Assembly: GCF_000024785.1 (NCBI RefSeq)
Contig: NC_013441.1
Span: forward strand, 3,100,001 to 3,164,000
Length of the DNA stretch: 64,000 nt
Direction of reading: 5' to 3'
From: Gordonia bronchialis DSM 43247
GTDB taxonomy: Bacteria; Actinomycetota; Actinomycetes; Mycobacteriales; Mycobacteriaceae
Part shown: positions 25,233 through 33,420 of the stretch, one piece after another
How positions within the stretch are numbered: the stretch's first letter is position 1
Layout of the letters: each line of letters begins with the position of its first letter
Notes under the pieces: model-generated
Database searches by the model: none
Told to the model about the DNA's origin: nothing
What the model saw: the letters and a program-made list of their open reading frames with translations, nothing else
Made by a program: the position numbers and the translations under genes

Positions 25233-26096
25233 TCAGCCGCGGTCGGTGGGCAAGCCGGTGGCGGGGACACCGGTGAGGAAGCGGCCCATCTCGTCGGCGA
25301 CGACCTCGGGTCGATCCAGCATCGACAGCACCGCCGCGCCCGGCACCTCGCGGTACTGCGCGTGTGGGATCAGCTCGGCGAGGCGTCGGCCGTGTTCGGG
25401 TGGCATCACCTTGTTGTCGGGTGACCAGAGCACGAGGACCTCCCCCGCGAAGCCGGCCAGTGCCTCGGTCCACCGGACCAGCTGGGCGCGGTCGTACCCC
25501 GCACCCGCGTACGCGAGGACGTCGCGCCGAATCCTCTTGTCGCGCAGATACGGTTCGGTCCAGCGTCGCATCATCTCGTCGGACATCGGTCGCGACACCA
25601 TCTGCCCGTAGAGGAACGGCAGGCGCCGCAACCAGCCGATCCGGAGCTGCCGCGCCGCCAGCGCGATGCCGCCCGGAATCCGGATGGCGACGGTCAGCAG
25701 CCGGCCGGGCAAACCGGGCGGAAAGTTCTCATAGGCCTCGCACGGCAGAATGATCTGGCGACTCACCCGATCATCCCGCCCGAGGGCGGTGAGGAACAGG
25801 CCCCCGCCCCAATCCGAGTGCACGAGAGTCACATCGGTCAGATCGAGCGCCTCGAGGAAGTCGGCCAGCAGGTTGACCTGCCCGGTCATCGACAGGTCCG
25901 CGTCGGACCGCATGGGAATGCGATGCCCGCCGAGCGGCAGGAGCGGGCGGATGTAGCGAAATCCTTGGGGCAACAGCGGTATCACCGCGTCCCACACCGA
26001 TTCGTCGATGAGCAGACCGTGCAGTAGGACCACCGGCGGACCGGCGCCTTCTTCCAGATACTCGATCGTGCCCGCGGTGACGTCCACTCTGCCCAT
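25233..26096 (-). CDS. Alpha/beta-hydrolase fold protein with Asp nucleophile
   Basis: 287 residues from ATG 26096, which follows GAGGGAC. The oxyanion loop LLHGLLIDES is near 22, and the nucleophile elbow is VHSDWGGG near 95, with Asp in place of Ser as in haloalkane dehalogenases and epoxide hydrolases. The usual C-terminal catalytic histidine (GAGH) is absent: the equivalent stretch reads VPGAAVLSMLDRP. Related mycobacterial proteins also lack it, so the enzyme may use another base or be inactive in hydrolysis. It is divergent from a TetR gene across a palindromic operator, so it is probably that regulator's target. The 91 bp up to the IS1380 target site hold nothing recognisable. Confidence 0.8.
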   Translation of the reverse strand: MGRVDVTAGTIEYLEEGAGPPVVLLHGLLIDESVWDAVIPLLPQGFRYIRPLLPLGGHRIPMRSDADLSMTGQVNLLADFLEALDLTDVTLVHSDWGGGLFLTALGRDDRVSRQIILPCEAYENFPPGLPGRLLTVAIRIPGGIALAARQLRIGWLRRLPFLYGQMVSRPMSDEMMRRWTEPYLRDKRIRRDVLAYAGAGYDRAQLVRWTEALAGFAGEVLVLWSPDNKVMPPEHGRRLAELIPHAQYREVPGAAVLSMLDRPEVVADEMGRFLTGVPATGLPTDRG

Positions 26097-26143
26097 CAGT
26101 CCCTCATCCCCTTGTCGAATCCGCCGGTCGGACCCTAGAACCA

Positions 26144-26171
26144 CCATTCTAGAATAGTTGTTCTAGAATGG
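26144..26171. promoter_or_regulatory. TetR-type operator in a divergent promoter
   Basis: Perfect 11-bp arms CCATTCTAGAA (26144-26154) and TTCTAGAATGG (26161-26171) around TAGTTG. Each arm holds the small palindrome TTCTAGAA, so two overlapping sites are possible. The right arm includes the ATG of the TetR gene (26168), so binding would block both its promoter and start. A half site CTAGAAC lies at about 26135-26141. Confidence 0.75.
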
Positions 26172-26782
26172 CCAGGGTGAACACCGATGACCGGATCGTG
26201 ATGGCCATGGCCGAATTGATGCGTAAGCAGGGCTACGGCGCGACGGGGATGAAACAGATCTCCGAAGCGGCGAATGCGCCGATCGGATCGATCTACCACC
26301 ACTTCACGAACGGCAAACGCGACGTCGCGGCGGAGGCGCTGCGACGATCGGGCGCAGCCTACGGCGAACTCGTCATCACCTTGCTGAGCGCGTACGACGA
26401 TGTGGCACAAGCCCTCACGGCGGCCTTTGACACGGCTGCGGGCACCATCGTCGAAACCGACTGGATGAACATGTGCCCGGTGAGCACGGTGGCCGGCGAG
26501 ATCGCCGACACCGAGCCGCACCTGCGGGCGGTCGCGGCCGAGGTCATGACCGGATGGGTCGAGGCGGGCACCACTCTCCTCGTCTCCCGCGGCCTCGGCG
26601 AGGACGATGCACGTTCGCTGGTCGAAGCGAGCATCGCCGCTCTCGAGGGCGCCTTCGTCCTCGCACGTACCCGACGATCGGCCGAACCGCTGCACGCGGC
26701 CGGGCGGGCGATGGCGGCCTACGCAAGGACCATGCAAGTCGACCGGACTCGTGCGTCGACCGATCAGAGGCCCGTCAGATAA
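26168..26782 (+). CDS. TetR/AcrR-family transcriptional regulator (LmrA/YxaF-like)
   Basis: 204 residues. The N-terminal helix-turn-helix is ATGMKQISEAANAPIGSIYH followed by HFTNGKRDVAAEALR (residues 27-60). The C-terminal ligand domain (LxxxMNMCPVSTVAGE near 100) is that of the YxaF/LmrA subgroup. Its ATG lies inside the operator, so its message is nearly leaderless and self-repressed. The likely target is the divergent alpha/beta hydrolase. The 3' end overlaps the convergent TetR gene by 19 bp. Confidence 0.9.
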   Translation: MARVNTDDRIVMAMAELMRKQGYGATGMKQISEAANAPIGSIYHHFTNGKRDVAAEALRRSGAAYGELVITLLSAYDDVAQALTAAFDTAAGTIVETDWMNMCPVSTVAGEIADTEPHLRAVAAEVMTGWVEAGTTLLVSRGLGEDDARSLVEASIAALEGAFVLARTRRSAEPLHAAGRAMAAYARTMQVDRTRASTDQRPVR

Positions 26783-27438
26783 TCATCGACACGGTCGGCG
26801 ACGACGAGGGTCGGCAGCACGAAACGGAGTTGCGCGGCGGTGTAGTGCTCGAGATCGAACTCCGGCGCGAAGTGCCAGTGTTTGAGCGCCCATCCGTGGG
26901 CCAGCATCATCAGGTCGAAGACCACCAGGTCGGTGTCGACGCGGTTCATCAGGCCTGCCGCGATGCCTTCGGTAACCGCGGTCCGCATCGGCGCGGAGGT
27001 CTCCACCTCGAGCTCCTTGATGCGCTCACGGCCCTGCTGGTCCAGGGTCCGGCTCTCCCGGTAGGTGAGCACAACCGCGTCGCGGTTCGCGTCGACGATG
27101 GTCACGTACTGCCGGAACCCGGCGATGAGCTGTTGGACCGGATCGTCACCGACCCGATCCATCGCCGGTTGCAGTTGATCGCGGAATGTCTCGAGGATAT
27201 CGACGATCGCGGCCAGCAGGATGTCCTCCTTGCTGCCGAAATACTTGTAGAACAGCCCGACGCTGACCTGCGCCTCCTCGGCGAGCGCCTGCATGGACAT
27301 CCGATGAAAACCGGTGCGCCCCATGACCGCAACGGCGGCATCGAGCAGCTGACGACGACGTGACGACACCCGGACCGCACGCACCGCATCTTCGACGGCG
27401 ACGTCGGCCGCCGAACGTGACGCGGTTGCCTTGGCCAT
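26764..27438 (-). CDS. TetR-family regulator, probable controller of the alicyclic-acid operon
   Basis: 224 residues from ATG 27438, which has GGAGGA 7 bp upstream; an in-frame start at 27501 would lie inside the operator and is less likely. The HTH is MSMQALAEEAQVSVGLFYKY then FGSKEDIL (about 47-75). The C-terminal domain (FDLMMLAHGWALKHW near 180) is typical of regulators of acyl-CoA metabolism such as KstR2/FadR-like TetR proteins. A 20-bp palindrome upstream recurs in front of the badI-like gene, so it should regulate itself and that operon. The inducer is probably an acyl-CoA intermediate; this is inference. Confidence 0.88.
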   Translation of the reverse strand: MAKATASRSAADVAVEDAVRAVRVSSRRRQLLDAAVAVMGRTGFHRMSMQALAEEAQVSVGLFYKYFGSKEDILLAAIVDILETFRDQLQPAMDRVGDDPVQQLIAGFRQYVTIVDANRDAVVLTYRESRTLDQQGRERIKELEVETSAPMRTAVTEGIAAGLMNRVDTDLVVFDLMMLAHGWALKHWHFAPEFDLEHYTAAQLRFVLPTLVVADRVDDYLTGL

Positions 27439-27481
27439 TTCGTCTCCTCCCGTGCCGCCGATGACGCGACCGTGCGGCGGC

Positions 27482-27501
27482 GTGAATCGACGTTCACTCA
27501 C
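27482..27501. promoter_or_regulatory. Operator copy 1 (TetR autoregulation)
   Basis: GTGAATCGACGTTCACTCAC, 16 of 20 positions identical to the palindrome at 33275-33294. It lies 44 bp upstream of the TetR start and just after the end of the catabolic operon. Confidence 0.65.
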
Positions 27502-27537
27502 TGTACCCAGCCGTCGTGCGATGAGCGGGACCGTGTG

Positions 27538-28681
27538 TCAGATGCCCAGATCCTTGGCGACGATCGTCTTCATGATCTCGGTGGTGCCGCCGTAGATCGT
27601 CTGGATGCGCGCGTCGATGAAGGCGCGCGACACCGGGTACTCCCGCATATAGCCGTAGCCGCCATGCAGTTGTAGACAACGGTCCGCAGTACGGACCTGC
27701 AGTTCGGTCGCCCACCACTTCAGGCGCGCGGCACGTGCTGCGGTCAGCCTGCCGTCGACATGCTCGGCGATGCAGTCGTCGAGAAACGTCCGCGATGTCG
27801 AGCTCGGTGGCGAGTTCGGCCAGCACGAACTGGGTGTTCTGAAACGACGAGATCGGCGAGCCGAACGCGGTCCGCTCACGTACATACTCCATGGTCCGAG
27901 CGAACGTGCCCTCGGCCGCGGCAACCGCGCCGATCGCCAGCGACAGCCGTTCCTGCGGAAGGTTTCCCACGAGTTGGTAGAAGCCCTGCCCCTCGTCGCC
28001 GAGTCGGTTGGCCACCGGGACCCGCATGTCGGTGAAGGCCAATTCGCTGGTGTCCTGGGCGTGCAATCCGATCTTGTCGAGGTTGCGGCCCCGCGCAAAC
28101 CCCGGGGTGTCGGCCTCGACGACCAGGAGCGTCAGTCCCTTGTGCTTCTCCGGGCTCGTGCGGGCGGCGACGACGAACAGGTCGCCGTTGCGGCCGTTCG
28201 AGATGAACGTCTTGGAGCCGTTGACCAGGTAGTGGTCGCCGTCGCGGACCGCGGTGGTCCGGATTCCGGTGAGGTCGCTACCCGCGCCCGGCTCGGTCAT
28301 GGCGATTGCCAGAACGGTCTCGCCGGCGACCACGCCGGGCAACCAGCGCGCCTTCTGCTCGTCATCGGTCATCTCGACCAGATACGGCAGGACCACGTCG
28401 TTCTGCAGCGAAAATGCGATGGCCTCGGCCGCCGCTCCCGTCCGGGCGGTCTCCTCGATGACGATGGCGTTGTACCGGAAGTCGTCGACACCGGGTCCGC
28501 CGAACTCCTCGGGCACCGGAAATCCGAGCAGCCCGTTCTTGCCGGCCTCGGTGAACAGACTCCGGTCCCAGAGGCCCTGTTCTTCCCAGTTCTCGTGGTT
28601 GGGTGTGATCTGATCGGCGACGAACTTGGCGACGCTCTCGCGAAAGTGTTTGTGCTCGATGTCGTGGGTAAGTGAACTCAT
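27538..28681 (-). pseudogene. Acyl-CoA dehydrogenase (AliB-like candidate), one-base frameshift
   Basis: 380 residues after repair. AMTEPGAGSDLTGI, SKTFISNG and LHGGYGYMREYP are flavin- and CoA-site motifs of the acyl-CoA dehydrogenase family; the catalytic glutamate is in YGGTTEIMK near the end. The frame breaks after ATELDIADV and resumes LDDCIAEHVDG; removing one T from the TTT run (27784-27786) joins them. As the last enzyme gene of the operon it is the best candidate for the first desaturation, cyclohexanecarboxyl-CoA to cyclohexene-1-carboxyl-CoA (AliB role). ATG 28681 follows AAGGAG. The frameshift may be a sequencing error. Confidence 0.72.
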
Positions 28682-28708
28682 GTGTGTGCTCCTTGTGGCC
28701 CGGGCGGT

Positions 28709-29925
28709 TCAGCGGAAGGCGTTCTCACCCGTGAGGGCCTGCCCGAGGACGAGTTGATGCATTTCCGGCGTCCCCTCGTAGGTGAGCACCGACTCCAGGT
28801 TCACCATGTGCCGGATCACCGGGTACTCCAGCGAGATTCCGTTGCCGCCCAAAATGGTTCGGGCAGTCCGGCAGATCTCGATGGCCTCTCGGGTGTTGTT
28901 CAGCTTGCCGAAGCTGACCTGGTCGGGACGCAGACCGACACTGTCCTTCAAGCGGCCGAGGTGATATGCGAGCAGATTGGCCTTCTGCAGCTCCACCGCC
29001 ATGTCGGCGAGTTTGGCCTGGTCAGCTGGAATCCAGCGAGCGGACGGCCGAACTGGGTGCGCTGCATCGAGTACCGTCGGGCGGCGTCCCATGCCGAGCG
29101 TGCGGCACCGACTGCGCCCCAGAGGATTCCGTAGCGAGCCTCCGACAGACTGGACAGCGGGGCTTTGATCCCAGTGCCCTTGGTGAGGTCGTCGCTGCCG
29201 GGCATCATCGCATCGGCCGGCAACCGCACACCGTCGAGCACGATCTCACCCGTCGTCGAAGCCCGAAGGGACAGTTTGTGTTTGATTTCCGGAGTACTGA
29301 CGCCGGGGGTGTCGGTGGGAACGATGAAGCCGCGGACACCGTCCTCGGTCTTCGCCCAGACGACGGCCACATCCGAGATCGGCGAGTTGGTGATCCACAT
29401 CTTGCGACCGTCGAGAATCCAGTCGTCACCGTCGCGGCGAGCCCGGGTCTTCATCGCTGCGGGATCGCTACCCGCGTCGGGTTCGGTGAGACCGAAGCAG
29501 CCGACGATCTCGCCGGCGGCCATGCCAGGCAGCCACTGTTGCTTCTGCTCGTGCGAGCCGTTGTTGTAGATCGAGAACATCGCGAGCGAACCCTGCACCG
29601 AGACCATCGACCGGATACCCGAGTCCGCCGCCTCCAGTTCCAGGCAGGCCAGGCCGTAGTGCACGGCCGACGACCCGCCGCAGCCGTAACCCTCGAGATG
29701 CATACCCAGCACACCGAGGTCTCCGAACTGCCTCATCAGGTCCCGTGCTCCGGGGATGCCGCCGTCCTCGAACCATTCGCCGATGTGCGGGGTGATGTGC
29801 TCGGCAAGGAATCCGCGGACCGAATCACGAACGGCGAGTTCGTCGTCGGAGTAGCCGAGGTCGATGTTCAGCGGGTCGAGGGCGTCGAACCTCGGTGCGG
29901 TGTTGTGGGCGATCGTCGCGGTCAT
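28709..29925 (-). pseudogene. Glutaryl-CoA dehydrogenase-like acyl-CoA dehydrogenase, one-base frameshift
   Basis: 405 residues after repair. FGLTEPDAGSDPAAMKT and DGRKMWITNSPISDVAVVWA (two family blocks) and the end NLESVLTYEGTPEMHQLVLG followed by QALTGENAFR are hallmarks of glutaryl-CoA dehydrogenase; YEGT holds the catalytic Glu. The frame breaks after FGRPLAGFQLT and resumes QAKLADMAVELQ; one C is missing at about 29020. The ATG overlaps the ligase stop (ATGA). Glutaryl-CoA to crotonyl-CoA is the step after pimeloyl-CoA beta-oxidation, which fits an alicyclic-acid pathway ending here. Confidence 0.75.
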
Positions 29926-31604
29926 CGCGCTGCTCCTGACGGGGTCGTGGCGGGTGTGAAGTCTCCGGCGGCCACTTCTCTGGCTGCCGACTCGGTGGCC
30001 TTGTAGTGCAGCTTCTTTCCGGTGGCCGACACCGGCAGCTGATCGACGATCCGGTAGGCCCGTGGTCGCTTGAACTGCGACAGCATCGGGTGCGACCGGC
30101 AGTACGCGTCGAGGGCCGAGGCGGTCGGCGTGGCGCCCTCGGCGGGCACGACGTAGGCGACGACGAGTTGTCCCCACCGGTCGTCGGGAACACCGACGAC
30201 GAGTGAATCCGCCACGTCCGGATGACCGTTGAGCGCCTCCTCGACCTGGACCGGGTGGACATTCTCCCCGCCGGAGATCAGCATGTCGTCCTTACGCCCG
30301 ACGATGGTGACGAACTCGTTGCCGTCCCAGGTGGCCAGATCACCGATGTGCAGCCAGCTCCCCTTGTACTTGGCCTTCTCCTGCTGAGGTGAGTCGTAGT
30401 ATGCCGCAGCACATTTGGGTGACCGGATAATCACCTCGCCCACCTCGGAGCCGTCCCGGGCGACGACGTCGTCCGGGTCGGCCAGTTCACCGTCGTCGCG
30501 GACCCGCACCACCCGGACGTCGTCGTCGATGCATGCGCGTCCCGCACTACCGGCCATCTCCGGGAGATCCGACGGCCGCAGGAAGGTGTTCCAGAATCCC
30601 TCGGTGCTGCCGTACCCGTTGAAGATCCGCGGGGTGAGGACCTCCTGATAGCGCAGCGCCGCTTCACGTTCCAGCGGCGCACCCATGGTGACGATGCCCT
30701 TCAGGCTGGACAGGTCGCGCGGGTCGGCTTCCTGGACGGCGGCGAGCATCGCGAGATTGGTCGGCGCCCCGATGAGGAAGGTGAGCCGGTAGCGCTGGAC
30801 CCAGTCCAGGGTGAGCGCGGGATCGAAGGTACGCATCGGCACCAGCGACGACCCCAGATAGAACGTGGGATTGGGTCCCGCGCAATACAACCCGCCACGG
30901 TGGAACCACGGCGTCATATTCAGCGTGCGGTCCTCGGGTGCCAGCGGGAAATGCATGATCACGTCGTGTGCGGAGAAGATCTCGATGGCACTGTTCATGG
31001 GGACCGCCTTGGGCATCCCGGTGGTCCCGGACGTGTAGAGGCGAGTGGTCTCGTCGAAGATGCCGCGATCGGGCGCAGGCACATCACCGGCGCCGGGGAG
31101 ATCCGTCCAGCGGATCGACACCGAACCGTCGACCAGGTCACCGCCGCCGACGCCGACGAGCAGCGCCGGCGTGTGGTCGGCACGGGCGATCGCCTCGGCA
31201 ACCATGGCGGTGAGGTCGGTGTCGTAGACGTACACCCGAGGGCGGCTGACGTCGAGGATGACCGCGGTCTCCCCCGCGGCGAGCCGGAAGTTCACCGGCG
31301 ATCCCACCGCGCCGGCGGCCTGCGCGGCGAGATAGAGCTGCGCGAACTCGGGGCCGTTGAACAGTTGGTAGGCCACCACGTCGCCGGTGGTGACGCCGTG
31401 GGCGTGCAACCCGGCGGCGAGGGATTCGACCACGGCGCCCAACTGCGCGTAGGTCCACTCGGTGCCGGTCACCGGGTCGATCATCGCCACCTTCGCGGCG
31501 TACCGGGCCACGTTGCGGCGGAACCCGTTCAGATACGTGAATTCGTGCTCGAAGAAGCTCCGGTACTGGTGCGCGTCGTAGACGTATGCAGGTGTGTCAC
31601 TCAT
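29922..31604 (-). CDS. AMP-forming acyl-CoA synthetase (AliA-like candidate)
   Basis: 560 residues. The ATP motif YTSGTTGMPKAVP is near 195, then NGYGSTEGFW near 335, GDLATWD near 425 and the acyl-adenylate lysine in SATGKKLHYK near 530. It is an ANL-superfamily ligase. Within an operon carrying BadH- and BadI-like genes it most likely activates cyclohexanecarboxylate or a substituted ring acid to its CoA ester (AliA/BadA-like role). The sequence alone does not fix the substrate. The stop overlaps the GcdH-like gene; 37 bp separate it from the badH-like gene upstream. Confidence 0.8.
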   Translation of the reverse strand: MSDTPAYVYDAHQYRSFFEHEFTYLNGFRRNVARYAAKVAMIDPVTGTEWTYAQLGAVVESLAAGLHAHGVTTGDVVAYQLFNGPEFAQLYLAAQAAGAVGSPVNFRLAAGETAVILDVSRPRVYVYDTDLTAMVAEAIARADHTPALLVGVGGGDLVDGSVSIRWTDLPGAGDVPAPDRGIFDETTRLYTSGTTGMPKAVPMNSAIEIFSAHDVIMHFPLAPEDRTLNMTPWFHRGGLYCAGPNPTFYLGSSLVPMRTFDPALTLDWVQRYRLTFLIGAPTNLAMLAAVQEADPRDLSSLKGIVTMGAPLEREAALRYQEVLTPRIFNGYGSTEGFWNTFLRPSDLPEMAGSAGRACIDDDVRVVRVRDDGELADPDDVVARDGSEVGEVIIRSPKCAAAYYDSPQQEKAKYKGSWLHIGDLATWDGNEFVTIVGRKDDMLISGGENVHPVQVEEALNGHPDVADSLVVGVPDDRWGQLVVAYVVPAEGATPTASALDAYCRSHPMLSQFKRPRAYRIVDQLPVSATGKKLHYKATESAAREVAAGDFTPATTPSGAAR

Positions 31605-31641
31605 GGGTGATCTCCGTGATCCGAGGTCGGGTGATGGGGGT

Positions 31642-32391
31642 TCAGCCGGCCATGGTGAGTCCGCCGCTGACGCTGATCACCTGGCCGGTGATGAACGACG
31701 CCGTGGGCGAGGCGAAGAAGAGCACCGGTGCGGCGACCTCGTCGGGACGGGCCAGCCGACGGAACGGGATCGCCTTGACGAGAGCCTCTTTCAGCTTGTC
31801 CGGCTGCGCCTGGAAGAGCGGGGTGTCGGTGGGCCCGGGGCACACGGCGTTCACGGTGATTCGGTACCGCGCCATCTCGCGTGCCAGCGACTTCGACAGG
31901 GCGATGACACCGCCCTTGGCACCGGCGTAGATGGTCTCGCCCGCACTGCCCACTCGTCCGGCATCCGAGGCCAGGTTGATGACCCGGCCGCCCTGCCAGT
32001 CGTCGGACGTGGATGCCTCGACCATTCCGGGCAGGAACGCGCTGGCCATGTGCACCGGTCCGAGGTAGTTGATCGCGACGACCTTCTCGGCGAATTCCGT
32101 AGTGGCGTTGAGGAATTGGTCGGTGCGATCCCATCCGGCGGCGTTGACGAGGATGTCGGGCACACCCACGTCCGCGGTCACGGCGTCACGCAGCGCGTCG
32201 ACCGTGGCGCGATCGGCCACGTCCACGCTCATCGGGACGATCGCCGGAGCCGCCTCCGCGGTACGCTTGGCGGCGTCGAGGTCGAGGTCGGCGGCGATCA
32301 CGGTGGTGCCCTGTGCCGCGAAGGACTCGGCGATGGACTTGCCGATGCCCGACCCGGCACCGGTGACGACGGCAATGCTGTTGGTACTCAT
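31642..32391 (-). CDS. badH: BadH-like 2-hydroxycyclohexanecarboxyl-CoA dehydrogenase (SDR)
   Basis: 249 residues, classical SDR. The NAD site is TGAGSGIG near 11, the active site is Ser in NLASDAGRVGSAGE and YAGAK (YxxxK). Compared from memory with Rhodopseudomonas BadH, many blocks match: VNAAGWD, INYLGPVHM, LPGMVEA, SDAGRVGS, VCPGPTDT and the end FITGQVISVSGGLTM. It oxidises the 2-hydroxy group to 2-ketocyclohexanecarboxyl-CoA, the substrate for BadI encoded just upstream. ATG 32391 follows AGAGGAAAG. The symbol rests on remembered similarity plus context. Confidence 0.8.
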   Translation of the reverse strand: MSTNSIAVVTGAGSGIGKSIAESFAAQGTTVIAADLDLDAAKRTAEAAPAIVPMSVDVADRATVDALRDAVTADVGVPDILVNAAGWDRTDQFLNATTEFAEKVVAINYLGPVHMASAFLPGMVEASTSDDWQGGRVINLASDAGRVGSAGETIYAGAKGGVIALSKSLAREMARYRITVNAVCPGPTDTPLFQAQPDKLKEALVKAIPFRRLARPDEVAAPVLFFASPTASFITGQVISVSGGLTMAG

Positions 32392-32429
32392 GTGCTTTCC
32401 TCTGCTTGTTGCGGGCGCGTGATCGGCGC

Positions 32430-33224
32430 TCAGATGGCGGCGAACTTGTTGAACTCGGGCATGCGCTTCTCGGCGAAGGCCGCGGCGCCCTCGGCGCCCT
32501 CATCGGTGTGGTGAGTGAAGAGGTCCAGGGCGGTCATGGCCATGTTCGAGAGACCGGCCTGATGATCGGTGTCGGCGTTGAAGCTCTGTTTGAGCATGCG
32601 GATGGCGGTCGGCGACTTCTCGGCGATCTCGGTGGCCACCTTCTTGGCCTCGTCGAGCAGGTCGGCGGCCGGGACGACCCAGTTGACCAGGCCCCAGCGC
32701 TCGGCAGTCTCGGCGTCGTATTGCCGGCAGAGATACCAGATCTCGCGGGCGCGCTTCTCGCCCACGACGCGCGCCAGGAAGGCCGAGCCGAAGCCGGCGT
32801 CGAAGGAGCCGACCTTGGGTCCGGACTGACCGAAGCGGGCGGTGTCGGCGGCGATGGTGAGATCGCACAGGACGTGCAGCACGTGGCCGCCGCCGATAGC
32901 GAGGCCGTTCACCGCGGCGATGACCGGCTTGGGGATGTCGCGAATCGTCTTGTGCAGGTTGCCGATCTCGAACATGCCGCTCTCGCTCGGTCCGTAGTCG
33001 CCGGTCTCGGCGCGCTGTTTGACATCGCCACCGGTACAGAAGGCCTTCTCCCCAGCACCGGTAAGGATGACCGCCTGCACGCTGCGGTCGGCCCAGGCGC
33101 GGCGGAAGGCGTTGATCATTTCCTCCACGGTCTTCGCGCGGAACGCGTTGTACCGCTGCGGCCGGTTCATCGTGATGATCGCGGTCCGTCCCTCGACCGT
33201 GTAGTCGATGTCCTGGTAATCCAT
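32430..33224 (-). CDS. badI: BadI-like 2-ketocyclohexanecarboxyl-CoA hydrolase (MenB-type crotonase)
   Basis: 264 residues from ATG 33224 (GAGGAG upstream). It is a crotonase of the MenB subtype: RAVILTGAGEKAFCTGGD-like core, then GPKVGSFDAGFGSAFLARVV and GEKRAREIWYLCR, which are also the most characteristic BadI blocks, and a C-terminal EKRMPEFNKF. BadI opens the alicyclic ring by a reverse-Dieckmann hydrolysis to pimeloyl-CoA. MenB (menaquinone) is the main alternative, but MenB is not found with BadH- and ligase-like partners under a TetR operator. It is first in the five-gene operon. Confidence 0.82.
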   Translation of the reverse strand: MDYQDIDYTVEGRTAIITMNRPQRYNAFRAKTVEEMINAFRRAWADRSVQAVILTGAGEKAFCTGGDVKQRAETGDYGPSESGMFEIGNLHKTIRDIPKPVIAAVNGLAIGGGHVLHVLCDLTIAADTARFGQSGPKVGSFDAGFGSAFLARVVGEKRAREIWYLCRQYDAETAERWGLVNWVVPAADLLDEAKKVATEIAEKSPTAIRMLKQSFNADTDHQAGLSNMAMTALDLFTHHTDEGAEGAAAFAEKRMPEFNKFAAI

Positions 33225-33274
33225 CCTGCTCACTCCTCGGTAATCCATCAGCGGTTGTGAATACTCGCTCGTAT

Positions 33275-33294
33275 GTGAATGAACGTACATTCAC
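33275..33294. promoter_or_regulatory. Operator copy 2 (alicyclic-acid operon promoter)
   Basis: GTGAATG-AACGTA-CATTCAC, perfect 7-bp arms, 51 bp upstream of the badI-like start. The near-identical site at 27482-27501 precedes the TetR gene at the far end of the operon, which points to that TetR as the binder. The divergent ethanolamine permease gene starts 127 bp away on the other side. Confidence 0.75.
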
Positions 33295-33420
33295 CGCGTG
33301 TTCGCGCCAAGGGCCGGGGTCGATCTCGAGTGGTCGATGCAGGTCATCGGTCGCATCTTCACCAGGGACGGCACTAGACTCACGTGCAGGCCGGGACCGC
33401 TATCGAGCGACGGAGGGCCC

